From contig DATJHJ010000009.1 of assembly GCA_035494015.1 (NCBI GenBank), positions 1 through 64,000 on the forward strand: 64,000 nucleotides of DNA, read 5' to 3'. Both the position numbers and the translations under genes were made by a program. Positions 35,160 to 44,717 of the stretch are shown in pieces; within the stretch, counting starts at the first letter, position 1, and each line of letters opens with the position of its first letter. This DNA is from CADCTB01 sp035494015. Its GTDB lineage: Bacteria; Actinomycetota; Acidimicrobiia; Acidimicrobiales; AC-14. A model generated the notes under the pieces. That model did not search any database and was not told where the DNA came from. It worked only from the letters and a program-made list of their open reading frames with translations.

Positions 35160-36577
35160 GGGTGGTGGGGCGGTGCGCCGAGAGCCACGTCGGGCCTGGG
35201 CGACGCCGCCCCGTGCCGCCGCTCCCGGAGTGCGAGGTAGGCGACCTGGCTTGCAAAGGTCACGGAGGTCACCGCCGACGCGCCCTCGATCCCGAACCTG
35301 GGGACGACCACGACCAGCCCGACGATCGTGAGGGCGGCACCCAGAAAGGCTGCCCGCGTGACCTCGCCGACCCGACCGTCCGCACTCAGCTTGCTGGTCA
35401 TGAGCCCGAGGACGTCGAAGGCGACGGACCCTGGGAGCAGGATGCGCAAGGACGTCTGCGCCGCCTCGAAGCTCCGGCCGAAGGCCAATCTCAGCAGGAG
35501 GGGCGCCAGGAGGGCGAGGGCCAGCGCCACGCCCGAGGACACCGCGACCGTGGTCAGCAGGGACCGGCGGTAGCGCTCGGCGGAGCGAGCTCCTTGCGGC
35601 TCGGCCCGCTGATGTCCGAACAGCGCGAGCGGCAGGCCGATGGTCAGCATGTTGGTGATCGACGCGGTGGTGACGGCGACCGCGTAGAGGCCGAGCTGGG
35701 CCGAGGGGACGACGGTGGCGAGCACGACCTGGTCCAGCCGGCCGGTGACGGAGCTCGCACCGGTCTGCGCTGCGCTCCGCCACGCGTAGGGCAGCAGCTG
35801 GCGCATGGCGCTGAGGCTCGGGCGGTAGGTCCGGCAGTGCCAAAACCGGCGAATGAAAAAGACGAGCGGGATGAGGCCGCCCACGAAGTAGCAGGCCAGG
35901 GCGCTGCCCACGGTGAGCATGCCGCCCAGGGCCAGCGCCACGATGCCGACGGCCGAACCGACGGGGGGGCCCAACCTCCAGACGTTCCACGCCAGGTCGG
36001 CGCCGCGGCGCCTGCGGATCTCGAGCGCGGTGTTCACCCCGGCCGACAGCGGGAGAATGACCAGGAACAGCCGGGCCCAGAGCAGCGTGGCCGCTGAATG
36101 GCCGGCCAGGTAGACGGGGGCGACGAACCACAACGCCAGGCAGATCACCCCGCCCACGGCCAGGCCGAACGAGGCCGTGGTGGCCAGCAGGTCCCCCTCG
36201 GGAACGTCGTCCAGCCAGTAGGCGGCGGCGAGGGGAAGGCCGAAGCACAACAGCCAACCCAGCAGCCAGGCGGGCTGGACGACAGCGGCGATCTCGCCCC
36301 GGCCCTGGGGACCGAGCGTGCGGGCGAGTACCGGGCCGGTGACCAGCCCGATGGAGAAGGCGGCGATGCTCATCGCCGAGGAAGTCAGGGCCTCTCGCCG
36401 GTACCGGGAGGAGGCGAGCACGGATCGCCATGCCGAGGGGTGCAGCGCGTACCACAATCCCCGCCCGCCGCCGCCCAGCATCGCGTTCGCCTCGACAACG
36501 GGGTCGGCGTCGGGGTCGGGACCACCGGGCGCCTGGGTGGCGCCGAGGCCGTGGGGGGCGAGGTTCTCGGCAGGCAC
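35156..36577 (-). CDS. Wzx-type polysaccharide flippase (MATE/MOP superfamily)
   Basis: 473 residues with about 12 membrane helices. ALARTLGPQGRGEIAAVVQ-type sequence near the first helix and RLDQVVLATVVPSAQLGLYAVA in the middle are characteristic of the polysaccharide transporter family that moves lipid-linked repeats across the membrane. The GTG at 36577 is 2 bp after the polymerase stop and starts a tail of about 35 residues; the ATG 36 codons further on (MLGGGGRGL) is the alternative start. Confidence 0.87.
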   Translation of the reverse strand: MPAENLAPHGLGATQAPGGPDPDADPVVEANAMLGGGGRGLWYALHPSAWRSVLASSRYRREALTSSAMSIAAFSIGLVTGPVLARTLGPQGRGEIAAVVQPAWLLGWLLCFGLPLAAAYWLDDVPEGDLLATTASFGLAVGGVICLALWFVAPVYLAGHSAATLLWARLFLVILPLSAGVNTALEIRRRRGADLAWNVWRLGPPVGSAVGIVALALGGMLTVGSALACYFVGGLIPLVFFIRRFWHCRTYRPSLSAMRQLLPYAWRSAAQTGASSVTGRLDQVVLATVVPSAQLGLYAVAVTTASITNMLTIGLPLALFGHQRAEPQGARSAERYRRSLLTTVAVSSGVALALALLAPLLLRLAFGRSFEAAQTSLRILLPGSVAFDVLGLMTSKLSADGRVGEVTRAAFLGAALTIVGLVVVVPRFGIEGASAVTSVTFASQVAYLALRERRHGAASPRPDVALGAPPHHP

Positions 36578-36579
36578 GG

Positions 36580-38064
36580 TCAAGAGCCGGCAAGAGCAGC
36601 CGTCGGCCCTGTGGCCTGCTCCGCCCGACGAGGGCGCGGCGATGGACGGTCCAGCCAGCCCAGGAGAAGCCACGGAAAGATGGCCGTGGCGTAGTTCCCG
36701 CCGGTAAGCCACTGCAGGAACGTGACGAGCAAGATGCCCAACGCGGCCAGGGTGCGGAAGCTCCGCTCCGCTCGCGCCCGCCGGAAGGCGAGGCGCAGCC
36801 CGAACACGACCACCCAGACATAGGCGGCGAGACCAGGAATTCCAAGAGCAACCGCCACGTTCGACGGATCGGCCTCCGTGCTGGCCGTCGCCCCTCCGAG
36901 GCGCTCGCCGGCGATCGTCACCGACCCGAAGCCCTGCCCGACAGGGTTGTGCACGGCGCTGCGCAGGCCGTCCCAGATCAGGCGGAGGTGCACGGGGAGC
37001 GTGGACACCCGCTCGTCCGAGTTGAACGGGTCGGCCAGCCCCGTCACCTGACGACCCAACAGGTTCGACGTCTTCGAGCCGCCGACCCGAGCCGGGTTCA
37101 CCGTTGCGATGGCGGCACCGAAGGCGAGCAGGCCGATGAGCCCGATCACCGTGCTCTGCGCGCCGCTGAGGCCGTGCGACATCGCCCACACGAGCGCCAG
37201 GGTCACGAGCAGCAGGACGGCGATGCTGCGGACCGAGGCGACGGCCAGGGACCAGCTGATGATGGCGAGGGCGACGGTCGCGGACAGGACCGGGCGGTGA
37301 CGGCGAATGAGCAACGCCCATATGACCGCGCCAATGGCAAGGAAGGTGACGTACTCGCTCGCGTTCGAGAACGATGCGAATGGCCGGATCGAATTGCCCA
37401 CGACCAGCGCGGCGTAGCCTTTGGCATCGATCCAACGCTGGTCCCAGGCAGGGAAGCCGCGGTAGACCTGAAAGAGCCCATAACCCGCCGCGGCAAGAGA
37501 CGAAATGGCGGTGACAACAAGCACCCGGCCGACCAGCGCGTCGGTCAGCAGGCCCCTGCCGATCCAGAACCAAAGAACGGGGACGAGGACGAAGAGCAGC
37601 GCGCCAATGCCAACCGCCAAGCCTCCCTGCAACGGATTGACCGTGGACAGCACCACCAGGCCACTGAGGATCAGCACCCCAGCGGTCAGAGGCGTACGCT
37701 GCCGGAACGCGCCCTGCCGGGCGGCCACGGCCAGCAGCAGCGCGACCGCAGCCGGGGCGACGAGGAGCAGCGGGTCGAAATCCCCGCTCGCCCCGAGGCT
37801 GAGGAAGAGGCGCCGAACCATGCCGAGAGCGGTCAGCCATACCACCAGGCCGACGATCGAGGCGCGGGGAAAGCTCAGGCAGAAGACGGCGAGGAACACG
37901 GCCACGCAGGCGGCGACCGCCACCCGGCCGGCCGACGGCGAGACCGTCACCATGACGCCGACGACGACGACGGAGACGGCGATGAGCACCAGCACGGCGA
38001 AGTTGCGGCGTGACGTCGACCGCCCCGCCGCGGGCGCCCCGTGTCCGTCCAACAGCATGGTCAT
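36580..38064 (-). CDS. Wzy-like O-antigen polymerase/ligase family membrane protein
   Basis: 494 residues with 11-13 membrane helices. The large outside loop around 335-390 (ending in DGLRSAVHNPVGQGFGSV) matches the O-antigen ligase/polymerase (Wzy_C) pattern. With Wzx and Wzc nearby it probably polymerises the repeat unit. By eye its codon use is a little less GC-biased than that of its neighbours, as is common for wzy genes; I did not count it. Confidence 0.82.
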   Translation of the reverse strand: MTMLLDGHGAPAAGRSTSRRNFAVLVLIAVSVVVVGVMVTVSPSAGRVAVAACVAVFLAVFCLSFPRASIVGLVVWLTALGMVRRLFLSLGASGDFDPLLLVAPAAVALLLAVAARQGAFRQRTPLTAGVLILSGLVVLSTVNPLQGGLAVGIGALLFVLVPVLWFWIGRGLLTDALVGRVLVVTAISSLAAAGYGLFQVYRGFPAWDQRWIDAKGYAALVVGNSIRPFASFSNASEYVTFLAIGAVIWALLIRRHRPVLSATVALAIISWSLAVASVRSIAVLLLVTLALVWAMSHGLSGAQSTVIGLIGLLAFGAAIATVNPARVGGSKTSNLLGRQVTGLADPFNSDERVSTLPVHLRLIWDGLRSAVHNPVGQGFGSVTIAGERLGGATASTEADPSNVAVALGIPGLAAYVWVVVFGLRLAFRRARAERSFRTLAALGILLVTFLQWLTGGNYATAIFPWLLLGWLDRPSPRPRRAEQATGPTAALAGS

Positions 38065-38135
38065 CGGTCGGTCATGCTAGCGGAAGCCTCTGAGACCACC
38101 CAGCCAGGTCTTGCGGGCAACTCGAGGCCACTCCA

Positions 38136-38167
38136 TAGAGGAGAAAGCTGCCTAGTTCTCTTCTCTA
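38136..38167 (-). terminator. Imperfect hairpin after the hexapeptide acyltransferase gene
   Basis: TAGAGGAGAA (38136-38145) can pair with TTCTCTTCTCTA (38156-38167) with a small bulge. It overlaps the acyltransferase stop codon and lies in the 100-bp gap before the wzy-like gene. A weak terminator or attenuator is possible. The rest of the gap shows nothing clear. Confidence 0.35.
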
Positions 38168-38848
38168 TCCCGTTGAGTACCGTTTACGTACCGTGGCCGG
38201 GTTTCCGGCGAGAAGCACCGGTCCGTCGGCGGCGTCCTCGCGGTGATCGCCCACTACCACCGCTCCAGCTCCGATGACCGACTCGGCAGGAATTATGCAC
38301 GAGACGAGGGTGCAACGCGCCGCTACATACGTCGCTCGGCCGATCTCCACCGCGGTCGCCTCCAGTACAGGCTCACCGTCTCGGATGTTGCGCTGATGGG
38401 TGTAGATCTCGGTCGAACGGCCGCCGACGGTCACGTCATCGCCTATTACCACGCGGCCGGCACAGTCGACGAAGTGGTGGCTCATGAACTTGACGTTCGC
38501 TCCGATCTCGACGTCTGAGACGAAGCCGTGCTCGGCGAGGGTGCGGGCGCCGTAGAAGCTGTTGAAGTTCTTCACGTGGGAGTCTTGCCCTATCCGGAGG
38601 CGGCAGAGGTTCCTGACCACGTTGAAGTGGCCCACAAACACGTCGTCACCGAGGACGACCTCGTCAGCGTCGATGTAGCTGAAACCGATCCGCACCCTGC
38701 GACCGATCCGCCATCCCAGCAGGTGCCGCATCCCCGCGACCTTGAGCCGGAGGGGGAGAAACACCACGACGACGGCCACGGCCCGGCGAAGCGAACGCTT
38801 CCTGACCCAGCCCCGGCATGCGCCGGACGCGTCAGCTCGAACAGGCAT
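38165..38848 (-). CDS. Left-handed beta-helix (hexapeptide repeat) acyltransferase
   Basis: 227 residues. A short N-terminal basic and hydrophobic helix (RRAVAVVVVFLPLRLKV) is followed by hexapeptide repeats ([LIV]-G-x4) such as VVLGDD, LRIGQD, VEIGAN, VVIGDD, VEIGRA and SVIGAGAVVVGD. SHHFVDCAG holds a likely catalytic histidine. It is probably an O-acetyltransferase of the glycan. The ATG at 38848 is chosen because TACCAT lies 8 nt upstream; a longer start (GTG at 38878) would place that box inside the gene. Confidence 0.82.
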   Translation of the reverse strand: MPVRADASGACRGWVRKRSLRRAVAVVVVFLPLRLKVAGMRHLLGWRIGRRVRIGFSYIDADEVVLGDDVFVGHFNVVRNLCRLRIGQDSHVKNFNSFYGARTLAEHGFVSDVEIGANVKFMSHHFVDCAGRVVIGDDVTVGGRSTEIYTHQRNIRDGEPVLEATAVEIGRATYVAARCTLVSCIIPAESVIGAGAVVVGDHREDAADGPVLLAGNPATVRKRYSTG

Positions 38849-38856
38849 TCGGCGCG

Positions 38857-38862
38857 ATGGTA
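38857..38862 (-). promoter_or_regulatory. -10 box of acyltransferase gene
   Basis: TACCAT on the minus strand lies 8 nt before the ATG at 38848. Confidence 0.4.
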
Positions 38863-38918
38863 GCCGTCCCGCCGGCACCGGGCTTGTGCGCAGTGCGAGC
38901 CGTCGTCACACTACGGCC

Positions 38919-41249
38919 GTGCCGCAGCGGGAACAGCAGAGTCCCCCACCGGTAGCCGAGCCGCCCCCCGCCGTACCACTGCTGCTCGGGATGCACTGGC
39001 ACGAGGACGAGCCGGGTGGCCTCTCCCGCTATATGGCCGATCTGTTCCTCGCCCTCCAGGCGGCCGGGTCACGGCCGTCCGCCCTCGTCCTCGGGCCGGC
39101 CAGCGGCGCGCCGCCCGGCATCTCCTCGTGCAGCGCCTACGACCGACCCCTCTGGGAGCGGGTGTGGCGCTACACCCTCGCCGCGAGGTCGATGGCGGCG
39201 ACCGCGGCGGATGTCGTGGACGCCCATTTCGCCCTCTATGCGCTCCTGCCCGTGACCGCGACCCGCTTGCGCCGCATGCCGCTCGTCGTGCATTTCCAAG
39301 GGCCCTGGGCCGAGGAGAGCGCCCTGGCGGGCGAAGCCAGCCGCTGGCGACTGGCGTTCAAGCGCGGGATCGAGCGGGCGGTCTACCGCCGGGCTCACCG
39401 CCTGATCGTGCTCTCCACCCCCTTCAAGCGGCTCCTGGTCGAGCGCTACGGCGTCCCCCCTTGGGACGTCGAGGTGATCCCCCCCGGAGTCGACCTGGAG
39501 CGGTTCGCCCCGGGGGATCGTGAAGTCGCCCGCCGCGCCCTCGACCTGCCCCCCGACCGTCGGTTCGTCCTCGCCGTCCGCCGAATGGTCCCCCGGACGG
39601 GTCTCGACGTCCTGCTTCGGGCATGGGCCGAAGCCGCTCCCCGCCTCGGCGACACCATGCTCCTCTTGGCCGGCGACGGTCCCGAGCGCAAGGTGCTCGA
39701 GCAGATGGCCGAGGATCTCGGGATCGCCGGATCGGTCCGTTTCCTGGGGCGGGTCGACGACGACGGCCTGCTCCGCTGCTACCACGTGGCCGAGCTCTCG
39801 GTCGTCCCCTCCGTGGCCCTCGAAGGCTTCGGGCTTGTCGCCCTCGAGTCGCTCGCCTGCGGGACCCCGGTCCTGGCCACGGACTCGGGCGGTCTCCCGG
39901 AAGCCCTCGCCCCGCTCGATCGCCGCCTCGTCGTCCCCGCGGGCGACGCGGGCGCGCTGTCAGCCCGCCTCGAAGCGGCGCTCAGCGGGGGCCAGCGCCT
40001 GCCGGATGCGGCCCGGTGCCGCTCGTACGCGGCTACGTTCGGCTGGCCCACCGTTGCCCGCCGCCATCGGGAGGTGTACGAGAGGGCGGCGCGGCCGGGG
40101 GCGGCCCGCATGCGCGTGGTCTACCTCGACCACTGTGCCCGCCTGGCGGGGGCCGAGCTGGCACTGTTGCGCCTGCTGCCCGCTCTCGACGTCGATACCC
40201 ACGTCGTCCTCGGCGAGGACGGGCCGCTCGTGCCCAGGCTCGAGCAGGCGGGCGTCTCCGTGGAGGTCCTCCCCCTGTCGGGGACGACGTCCTCGCTCGA
40301 TCGGGGCAAGGTGCGGGCCGGCGCCGTCCCGCTCTCGGCGCTGGTCGGGACGGCGTCCTACGTCGCCCGGCTGGCTCACCGGCTGCGTCGCCTGCAGCCC
40401 GATCTGGTCCACACCAACTCGCTCAAGGCCGCCCTCTATGGCGGCGTCGCCGCCCGAGCCACCGGGATCCCTCTGGTCTGGCACATGCACGACCGCATTG
40501 CGTCCGACTACCTGCCCAACGCCGCCTGTCACCTGGTGCGCGCCGCCGCGGCCGTGCTGCCCGCCGCGATCATTGCCAACTCTCGTGCCACCGCGGCCAC
40601 GCTCGGCCGCGCAGGACGCGGCGCGGTCGTCATTCCGTGTGCCCTCGGGTTCCGGCCCTTCCCCGCCACGGCCCCTGGCGTGGAACCAGACCGTCCGCTG
40701 CGCGTGGGCATACTCGGGCGACTCGACTCCTGGAAGGGCCAGCACCTGTTCCTCGACGCCTTCGCCGAAGCGTTCGACGAAGGTGACGAGGAGGCGGTGG
40801 TCATCGGTGACCGCATATTCGGGGACGCCGATTACGAGGCCTCGTTGCACCGACAGGCCAGCAGCCTGGGCCTGCAGGACCGGGTGGAGTTCCGGGGTTT
40901 CCGGGAGCCCGAGGAGGAGCTGCGCACCCTGGATGTGCTGGCCCACGCTTCCACTATCCCCGAACCGTTCGGCCAGGTGGTGGTCGAGGGCATGGCCGCC
41001 GGCCTCGCCGTGGTCGCTGCGGACGCCGGCGGCCCGGCGGAAGTGATCCGGGACGGCTACGACGGGCTGCTCTACCGGGTCGGGGACCGGACCGCGCTCG
41101 CCGAGGCCCTTGGTCGCCTGGCCGGCGACGCCGAACTCCGCCACCGGCTCGGCGACGCCGCTCGCGTGCGCGCCGAGGATTTCACTCCCGAGCGGGTCGC
41201 CGCCCAGGTGATGGACGTCTACCGGGGATTGGCGACCTCGCGCCAATAG
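38919..41249 (+). CDS. Two-domain glycosyltransferase: GT4-GT4 fusion
   Basis: 776 residues. The first GT-B unit (about 1-397) begins LLGMHWHEDEPGGLSRYMADL and has the E-x7-E motif EGFGLVALE followed by LACGTPVLATDSGG. The second unit starts at MRVVYLDHCARLAGAELALLRLL (ATG at 40110) and has its own motif EPFGQVVVE followed by MAAGLAVVAADAGG. Both catalytic motifs are intact and there is no stop between them, so one protein may add two successive sugars. The GTG at 38919 is used. The 3' end overlaps the convergent epimerase gene by 31 bp. Confidence 0.88.
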   Translation: MPQREQQSPPPVAEPPPAVPLLLGMHWHEDEPGGLSRYMADLFLALQAAGSRPSALVLGPASGAPPGISSCSAYDRPLWERVWRYTLAARSMAATAADVVDAHFALYALLPVTATRLRRMPLVVHFQGPWAEESALAGEASRWRLAFKRGIERAVYRRAHRLIVLSTPFKRLLVERYGVPPWDVEVIPPGVDLERFAPGDREVARRALDLPPDRRFVLAVRRMVPRTGLDVLLRAWAEAAPRLGDTMLLLAGDGPERKVLEQMAEDLGIAGSVRFLGRVDDDGLLRCYHVAELSVVPSVALEGFGLVALESLACGTPVLATDSGGLPEALAPLDRRLVVPAGDAGALSARLEAALSGGQRLPDAARCRSYAATFGWPTVARRHREVYERAARPGAARMRVVYLDHCARLAGAELALLRLLPALDVDTHVVLGEDGPLVPRLEQAGVSVEVLPLSGTTSSLDRGKVRAGAVPLSALVGTASYVARLAHRLRRLQPDLVHTNSLKAALYGGVAARATGIPLVWHMHDRIASDYLPNAACHLVRAAAAVLPAAIIANSRATAATLGRAGRGAVVIPCALGFRPFPATAPGVEPDRPLRVGILGRLDSWKGQHLFLDAFAEAFDEGDEEAVVIGDRIFGDADYEASLHRQASSLGLQDRVEFRGFREPEEELRTLDVLAHASTIPEPFGQVVVEGMAAGLAVVAADAGGPAEVIRDGYDGLLYRVGDRTALAEALGRLAGDAELRHRLGDAARVRAEDFTPERVAAQVMDVYRGLATSRQ

Positions 41250-42127
41250 CGGACGGCATCGGCGAGGCCCTCGTCCAGGCTGATACGGGGCGCGAAGCCC
41301 ACCTCGTCACGCAGGCGGGACACAGCGGCGACGACGGCTGGCGCCTCGCCCTCGGGAAGCGACGTCGCCGCGTCGATCAGATTATCCCGGCCGAGCGCGA
41401 CTCCCACCCGGTGGGCAACCGCGGCGACGGCCGTGCCCACCCCGGAGGCCACGTTGACCCGACCAGTCACCTCGCTCCGGAGGAGGGCGACCAATCCGGC
41501 GGCCACATCGCGCACGTCGAGGAAGTCCCGTACCGCGGGTCCCGAACGCAGGGTCACCCGCCGGGAGGCGAGCAGGGAGCGGATCACGGACGGCACCAGG
41601 CGCGCCTTGTCTTCGTAGGGACCGAACGAGAAGAAGACCGCACCCCAAGCGACGCTCAGGCCGGCGCGGCGAGCGAACGCGGAGACGACCTGCTCGGTCG
41701 ACAGCTTGGCCCAGCCGTAGAGCGAGGCGGGGTGCAGCGGGCTGGAACGCTCGTCGAGCACACCGCCGCCCGGCGCACCCCACTGGTACTCGGCCGAGGT
41801 GCCGGCGACCACCATCCGCTGGCCCCCCGCCCGCTCGAACGCCCGAGCCAGGCGGAGGGTGGCGGCCACCCAATCGAGATTGGCCGGGTCGGACCAGTAG
41901 CTCCCCTGCTCGCTGCACCAGGCCAGGTGCAGGAGGTGGGTCGGGGCGACGGCCCGGACGAGATCGTCGGCCGGCGCCGGATCGAGGAGGTCGGCGCAGT
42001 GCCAGCTGGCGCCGACGCCCGTCGACGGCCGGCGGGCGACGGCATGGACGTCGATGCCCGCATCGAGGAGCGATGCCACGACGTGGCGCCCGAGGTACCC
42101 GCTGGCGCCGGTCACCAAGACCCGCAT
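41219..42127 (-). CDS. NAD-dependent sugar epimerase/4-ketoreductase (extended SDR)
   Basis: 302 residues. The NAD-binding motif is MRVLVTGASGYLGRHV; the catalytic pair is in YGWAK (Tyr-x3-Lys) with GTSAEYQWG before it. RDFLDVRDVAAGLVALL resembles the C-terminal part of CDP-abequose synthase and GDP-fucose synthase types. It is last in the deoxysugar operon and most likely reduces the C4 ketone of the CDP-sugar. It shares one base with the upstream stop (TGATG). Confidence 0.85.
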   Translation of the reverse strand: MRVLVTGASGYLGRHVVASLLDAGIDVHAVARRPSTGVGASWHCADLLDPAPADDLVRAVAPTHLLHLAWCSEQGSYWSDPANLDWVAATLRLARAFERAGGQRMVVAGTSAEYQWGAPGGGVLDERSSPLHPASLYGWAKLSTEQVVSAFARRAGLSVAWGAVFFSFGPYEDKARLVPSVIRSLLASRRVTLRSGPAVRDFLDVRDVAAGLVALLRSEVTGRVNVASGVGTAVAAVAHRVGVALGRDNLIDAATSLPEGEAPAVVAAVSRLRDEVGFAPRISLDEGLADAVRYWREVANPR

Positions 42128-42657
42128 CAGAGGACGAAGTCGGGGTACGTAGCGTCGCGCTCGGACATCACCGTCGGTGGGCGCGGCCAGGAAATGCCGA
42201 AAGCGGGATCGTTCCAGCGGACGCCACGGGCCGACGACGGCACGAACCGGGCCCCGATCGAATAGAAGACCTCGCTGGCGTCCTCCAGGGTCAGGAACCC
42301 GTGGGCGCACCCGGGGGGAACGAACAGGGCATTGGCGCGCTCGGCAGTCAGCACCTCCCCCACCCAGGAACGGAAGGTCGCCGATCGGGGACGTAGGTCC
42401 AGGGCGACATCGAAGATCCGCCCATTCGTGCAGCGGACGAGCTTCGGCTCCCCGTACGGCGCCTGCTGGTAGTGCATCCCCCGCAATGTGCCCGCCGACT
42501 GATTGAAGGAGAGCGAGCACTGTGCGATCTCCCACGTGAGACCGACTGCGGCGAACTGGCTGGGGTCGTACGTCCGGGCGAACCAGCCCCGTTCGTCGGC
42601 GTCGCGCTCGACGTCGATCACGTACACGCCCTCGACCCTTGTGGGCCGGAAGATCAT
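42127..42657 (-). CDS. RmlC-like nucleotide-sugar 3,5-epimerase
   Basis: 176 residues of cupin fold. VIDVERDADERGWFARTY, SFNQSAGTLRGMHYQ (catalytic His) and PPGCAHGFLTLED are conserved family blocks. In the context of RfbF and a C-methyltransferase it probably works on a CDP- rather than dTDP-4-keto sugar. The ATG at 42657 overlaps the upstream stop (ATGA). Confidence 0.9.
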   Translation of the reverse strand: MIFRPTRVEGVYVIDVERDADERGWFARTYDPSQFAAVGLTWEIAQCSLSFNQSAGTLRGMHYQQAPYGEPKLVRCTNGRIFDVALDLRPRSATFRSWVGEVLTAERANALFVPPGCAHGFLTLEDASEVFYSIGARFVPSSARGVRWNDPAFGISWPRPPTVMSERDATYPDFVL

Positions 42658-43937
42658 GCGACGATGCGAGGGGAAGGGATGGGGACTGCGAAGCGGCCCC
42701 CCCATCCCCGGACGTACCGGTGCTGGTCCATCACCTCGTCGATGAGGTTCCAGGCCAGCACGAGGACGACGTCCGGACGGGTCTCCGTCAACCTCTCAGG
42801 CGGCACGATCGGGATCCGAGTCCCGGGCAGGTACCGGCCCTGCTTGTGCGGGCTTCGGTCGACGACGTACGCGAGATCCTCGCTGCCGACCCCGAGGTAG
42901 TTGAGCAGCGTGTTGCCTTTGGCTGCCGCCCCGTACCCGACCATCGACCTGCCCGCCTCCCGGCCCTCATGGACGAAGGCGAGGAGGGCGGCACGACAGT
43001 CCTCGACCCGGCGGCCGAACGCTTCGTAGGTCGCCGGGTCGAGCATCCCGGCGGCCGCCTCGGCCTCGAGCACGGCATCGACCGAGGGATCGGTCGGCCG
43101 GTCGCTGGCCTGCTGGCAGGCAAGGAGCCGGAGGCTGCCCCCGTGGGTCGTGAGCTGGTCGACCGCGAACACCCGCAGCCCGTGGGCGGCGAGCACTCGC
43201 TGGGCGCTCAGAAGCGAGAAGTACGAGAAGTGCTCGTGGTAGATGGTGTCGAACTGGACGCCTTCGATGAGTCGCAGGAGGTGCGGGAACTCGATGCTCA
43301 GCACGCCGCCGTCGGCGAGGAGGATCCGCAGTCCGGCCACGAAGTCGGCGAGATCGGGCACATGGGCCAGGACGTTGTTGGCGACCAGGAGGTCGGCGGC
43401 GATGTCGCGGCTGCGGAGATGGACCGCCGTCTCGACGCCGAAGAACCGCACCTCGGTCGGTATGCCCCGGTCGATGGCCACCCGGGCCACGTTGGCCGCC
43501 GGCTCGATGCCGAGGACGGGGATGCGGGCTCGGTCGAAGTGCTGCAGCAGGTACCCGTCGTTGCTGGCGATCTCCACCACCCGACTGGCCGAGGTCAGGT
43601 CGAACCGCCGCTGGGCGCTCTCGGCGAACGCCCGTGCATGGCTGACCCAGGAGTCCGAGTACGACGAGAAGTAGGCGTAGTCATCGAAGAGATCGCTCGG
43701 CGTGACGACCGCGTCGATCTGCACCAGGAGGCAGTTGTCGCAGACGCGGGCGTGCAGTGGGTACACCGGCTCCGGCCGGTGGAGGTCGCTCTCGGACAGG
43801 TACGAGTTGGCCAGGGGTGTGACCCCGAGGTCGACGAAGGTGCGGGACAGGGGGGCACGACACGCACGGCAACGGGACTGCTCGGCGGTCGAGGGATCCT
43901 GGACGAGGCCGCCGGGCCAGAAGCTGGCGGCCGTCAC
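42654..43937 (-). CDS. Sugar C-methyltransferase (SAM-dependent, zinc-binding N-terminal domain)
   Basis: 427 residues. The N-terminal zinc-binding domain has CRACRAPL and CDNCLLVQID. The SAM domain contains VVEIASNDGYLLQHF, and EFPHLLRLIEGVQFDTIYHEHFSYF is the signature of NovU/TylC3-type 3-C-methyltransferases. A C-terminal C-MT domain includes YGAAAKGNTLLNYLG. It should place a methyl branch on a 4-keto-deoxyhexose. The GTG at 43937 overlaps the rfbF stop (GTGA). Confidence 0.9.
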   Translation of the reverse strand: MTAASFWPGGLVQDPSTAEQSRCRACRAPLSRTFVDLGVTPLANSYLSESDLHRPEPVYPLHARVCDNCLLVQIDAVVTPSDLFDDYAYFSSYSDSWVSHARAFAESAQRRFDLTSASRVVEIASNDGYLLQHFDRARIPVLGIEPAANVARVAIDRGIPTEVRFFGVETAVHLRSRDIAADLLVANNVLAHVPDLADFVAGLRILLADGGVLSIEFPHLLRLIEGVQFDTIYHEHFSYFSLLSAQRVLAAHGLRVFAVDQLTTHGGSLRLLACQQASDRPTDPSVDAVLEAEAAAGMLDPATYEAFGRRVEDCRAALLAFVHEGREAGRSMVGYGAAAKGNTLLNYLGVGSEDLAYVVDRSPHKQGRYLPGTRIPIVPPERLTETRPDVVLVLAWNLIDEVMDQHRYVRGWGGRFAVPIPSPRIVA

Positions 43938-44710
43938 GGCCAGACCTTCCAGGGCGCGGCGCCGTCGCTCCACAGCTGCTCGAGGTAGTCCCGCTCCCAG
44001 ACAGTGTCCATGGGTTGCCAAAAGCCGTCGTGACGGAAGGCTGCGAGCTGACCTTCGGCGGCGAGCGCCTGGAGCGGCTCGACCTCCCAACTCGTGTGGT
44101 CGCCCGCGATGTAGTCGACCGCTCGACGGTCCAGCACGAAGAAGCCTCCGTTGGTGGTGTGCACAGGAGCGGGCCCCTTCTCCTCGAAGTGCTCCACGCG
44201 GCCGTCGCCGAGCAGATGGACGGTCCCGAAACGAGCCGGTGGGCGCACGACAGTCATGGTCGCCAACAGGCCCTGCGACTGGTGGAAATCGAGGGATGCC
44301 GTGATGTCGATGTTCCCCACGCCGTCGCCGTAGGTCAAGCAGAAGGTCTCATCGTCCCCGATGTAGGGAAGGACGCGGCGGATCCGCCCACCGGTCATCG
44401 TCTCGATGCCGGTGTCGACCAACGTCACTCGCCACGGCAGTTGCGGAGCCTGGTGGTACTGGACGGTCCGGGTGGCGACATCGACCGTCACGTCCGAGTC
44501 GTGGAGGGCCAGGTTCGAGAAATACTCCTTCAGCAGGTAGCCCTTGTACCCGAGGCACACGACGAAGTCGTTGACGCCGTGGTGCGAGTAGATCTTCATG
44601 ATGTGCCAGATCATCGGGCGGCCGCCGATCTCGACAAGGGGCTTCGGCCGCTGATCGGTGACCTCCGCCAAACGGGAACCCCGTCCACCGGCGAGGATGA
44701 CAGCCTTCAC
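43934..44710 (-). CDS. rfbF: Glucose-1-phosphate cytidylyltransferase RfbF
   Basis: Makes CDP-glucose from glucose 1-phosphate and CTP; 258 residues, the normal size. MKAVILAGGRGSRL opens the nucleotide-binding fold; RPKPLVEIGGRPMIWHIMKIY and CLTYGDGVGNIDI are typical of this enzyme. It starts the CDP-deoxysugar pathway, but the next enzyme, CDP-glucose 4,6-dehydratase (RfbG), is not in the window. Confidence 0.93.
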   Translation of the reverse strand: MKAVILAGGRGSRLAEVTDQRPKPLVEIGGRPMIWHIMKIYSHHGVNDFVVCLGYKGYLLKEYFSNLALHDSDVTVDVATRTVQYHQAPQLPWRVTLVDTGIETMTGGRIRRVLPYIGDDETFCLTYGDGVGNIDITASLDFHQSQGLLATMTVVRPPARFGTVHLLGDGRVEHFEEKGPAPVHTTNGGFFVLDRRAVDYIAGDHTSWEVEPLQALAAEGQLAAFRHDGFWQPMDTVWERDYLEQLWSDGAAPWKVWP

Positions 44711-44717
44711 CCGACCC

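Noticed and set aside
40105..40115. Splitting the GT4-GT4 protein into two genes at the ATG at 40110
   Set aside because: There is no stop codon or Shine-Dalgarno-bearing gap before this ATG; the frame is continuous. Internal initiation remains possible but is not needed.
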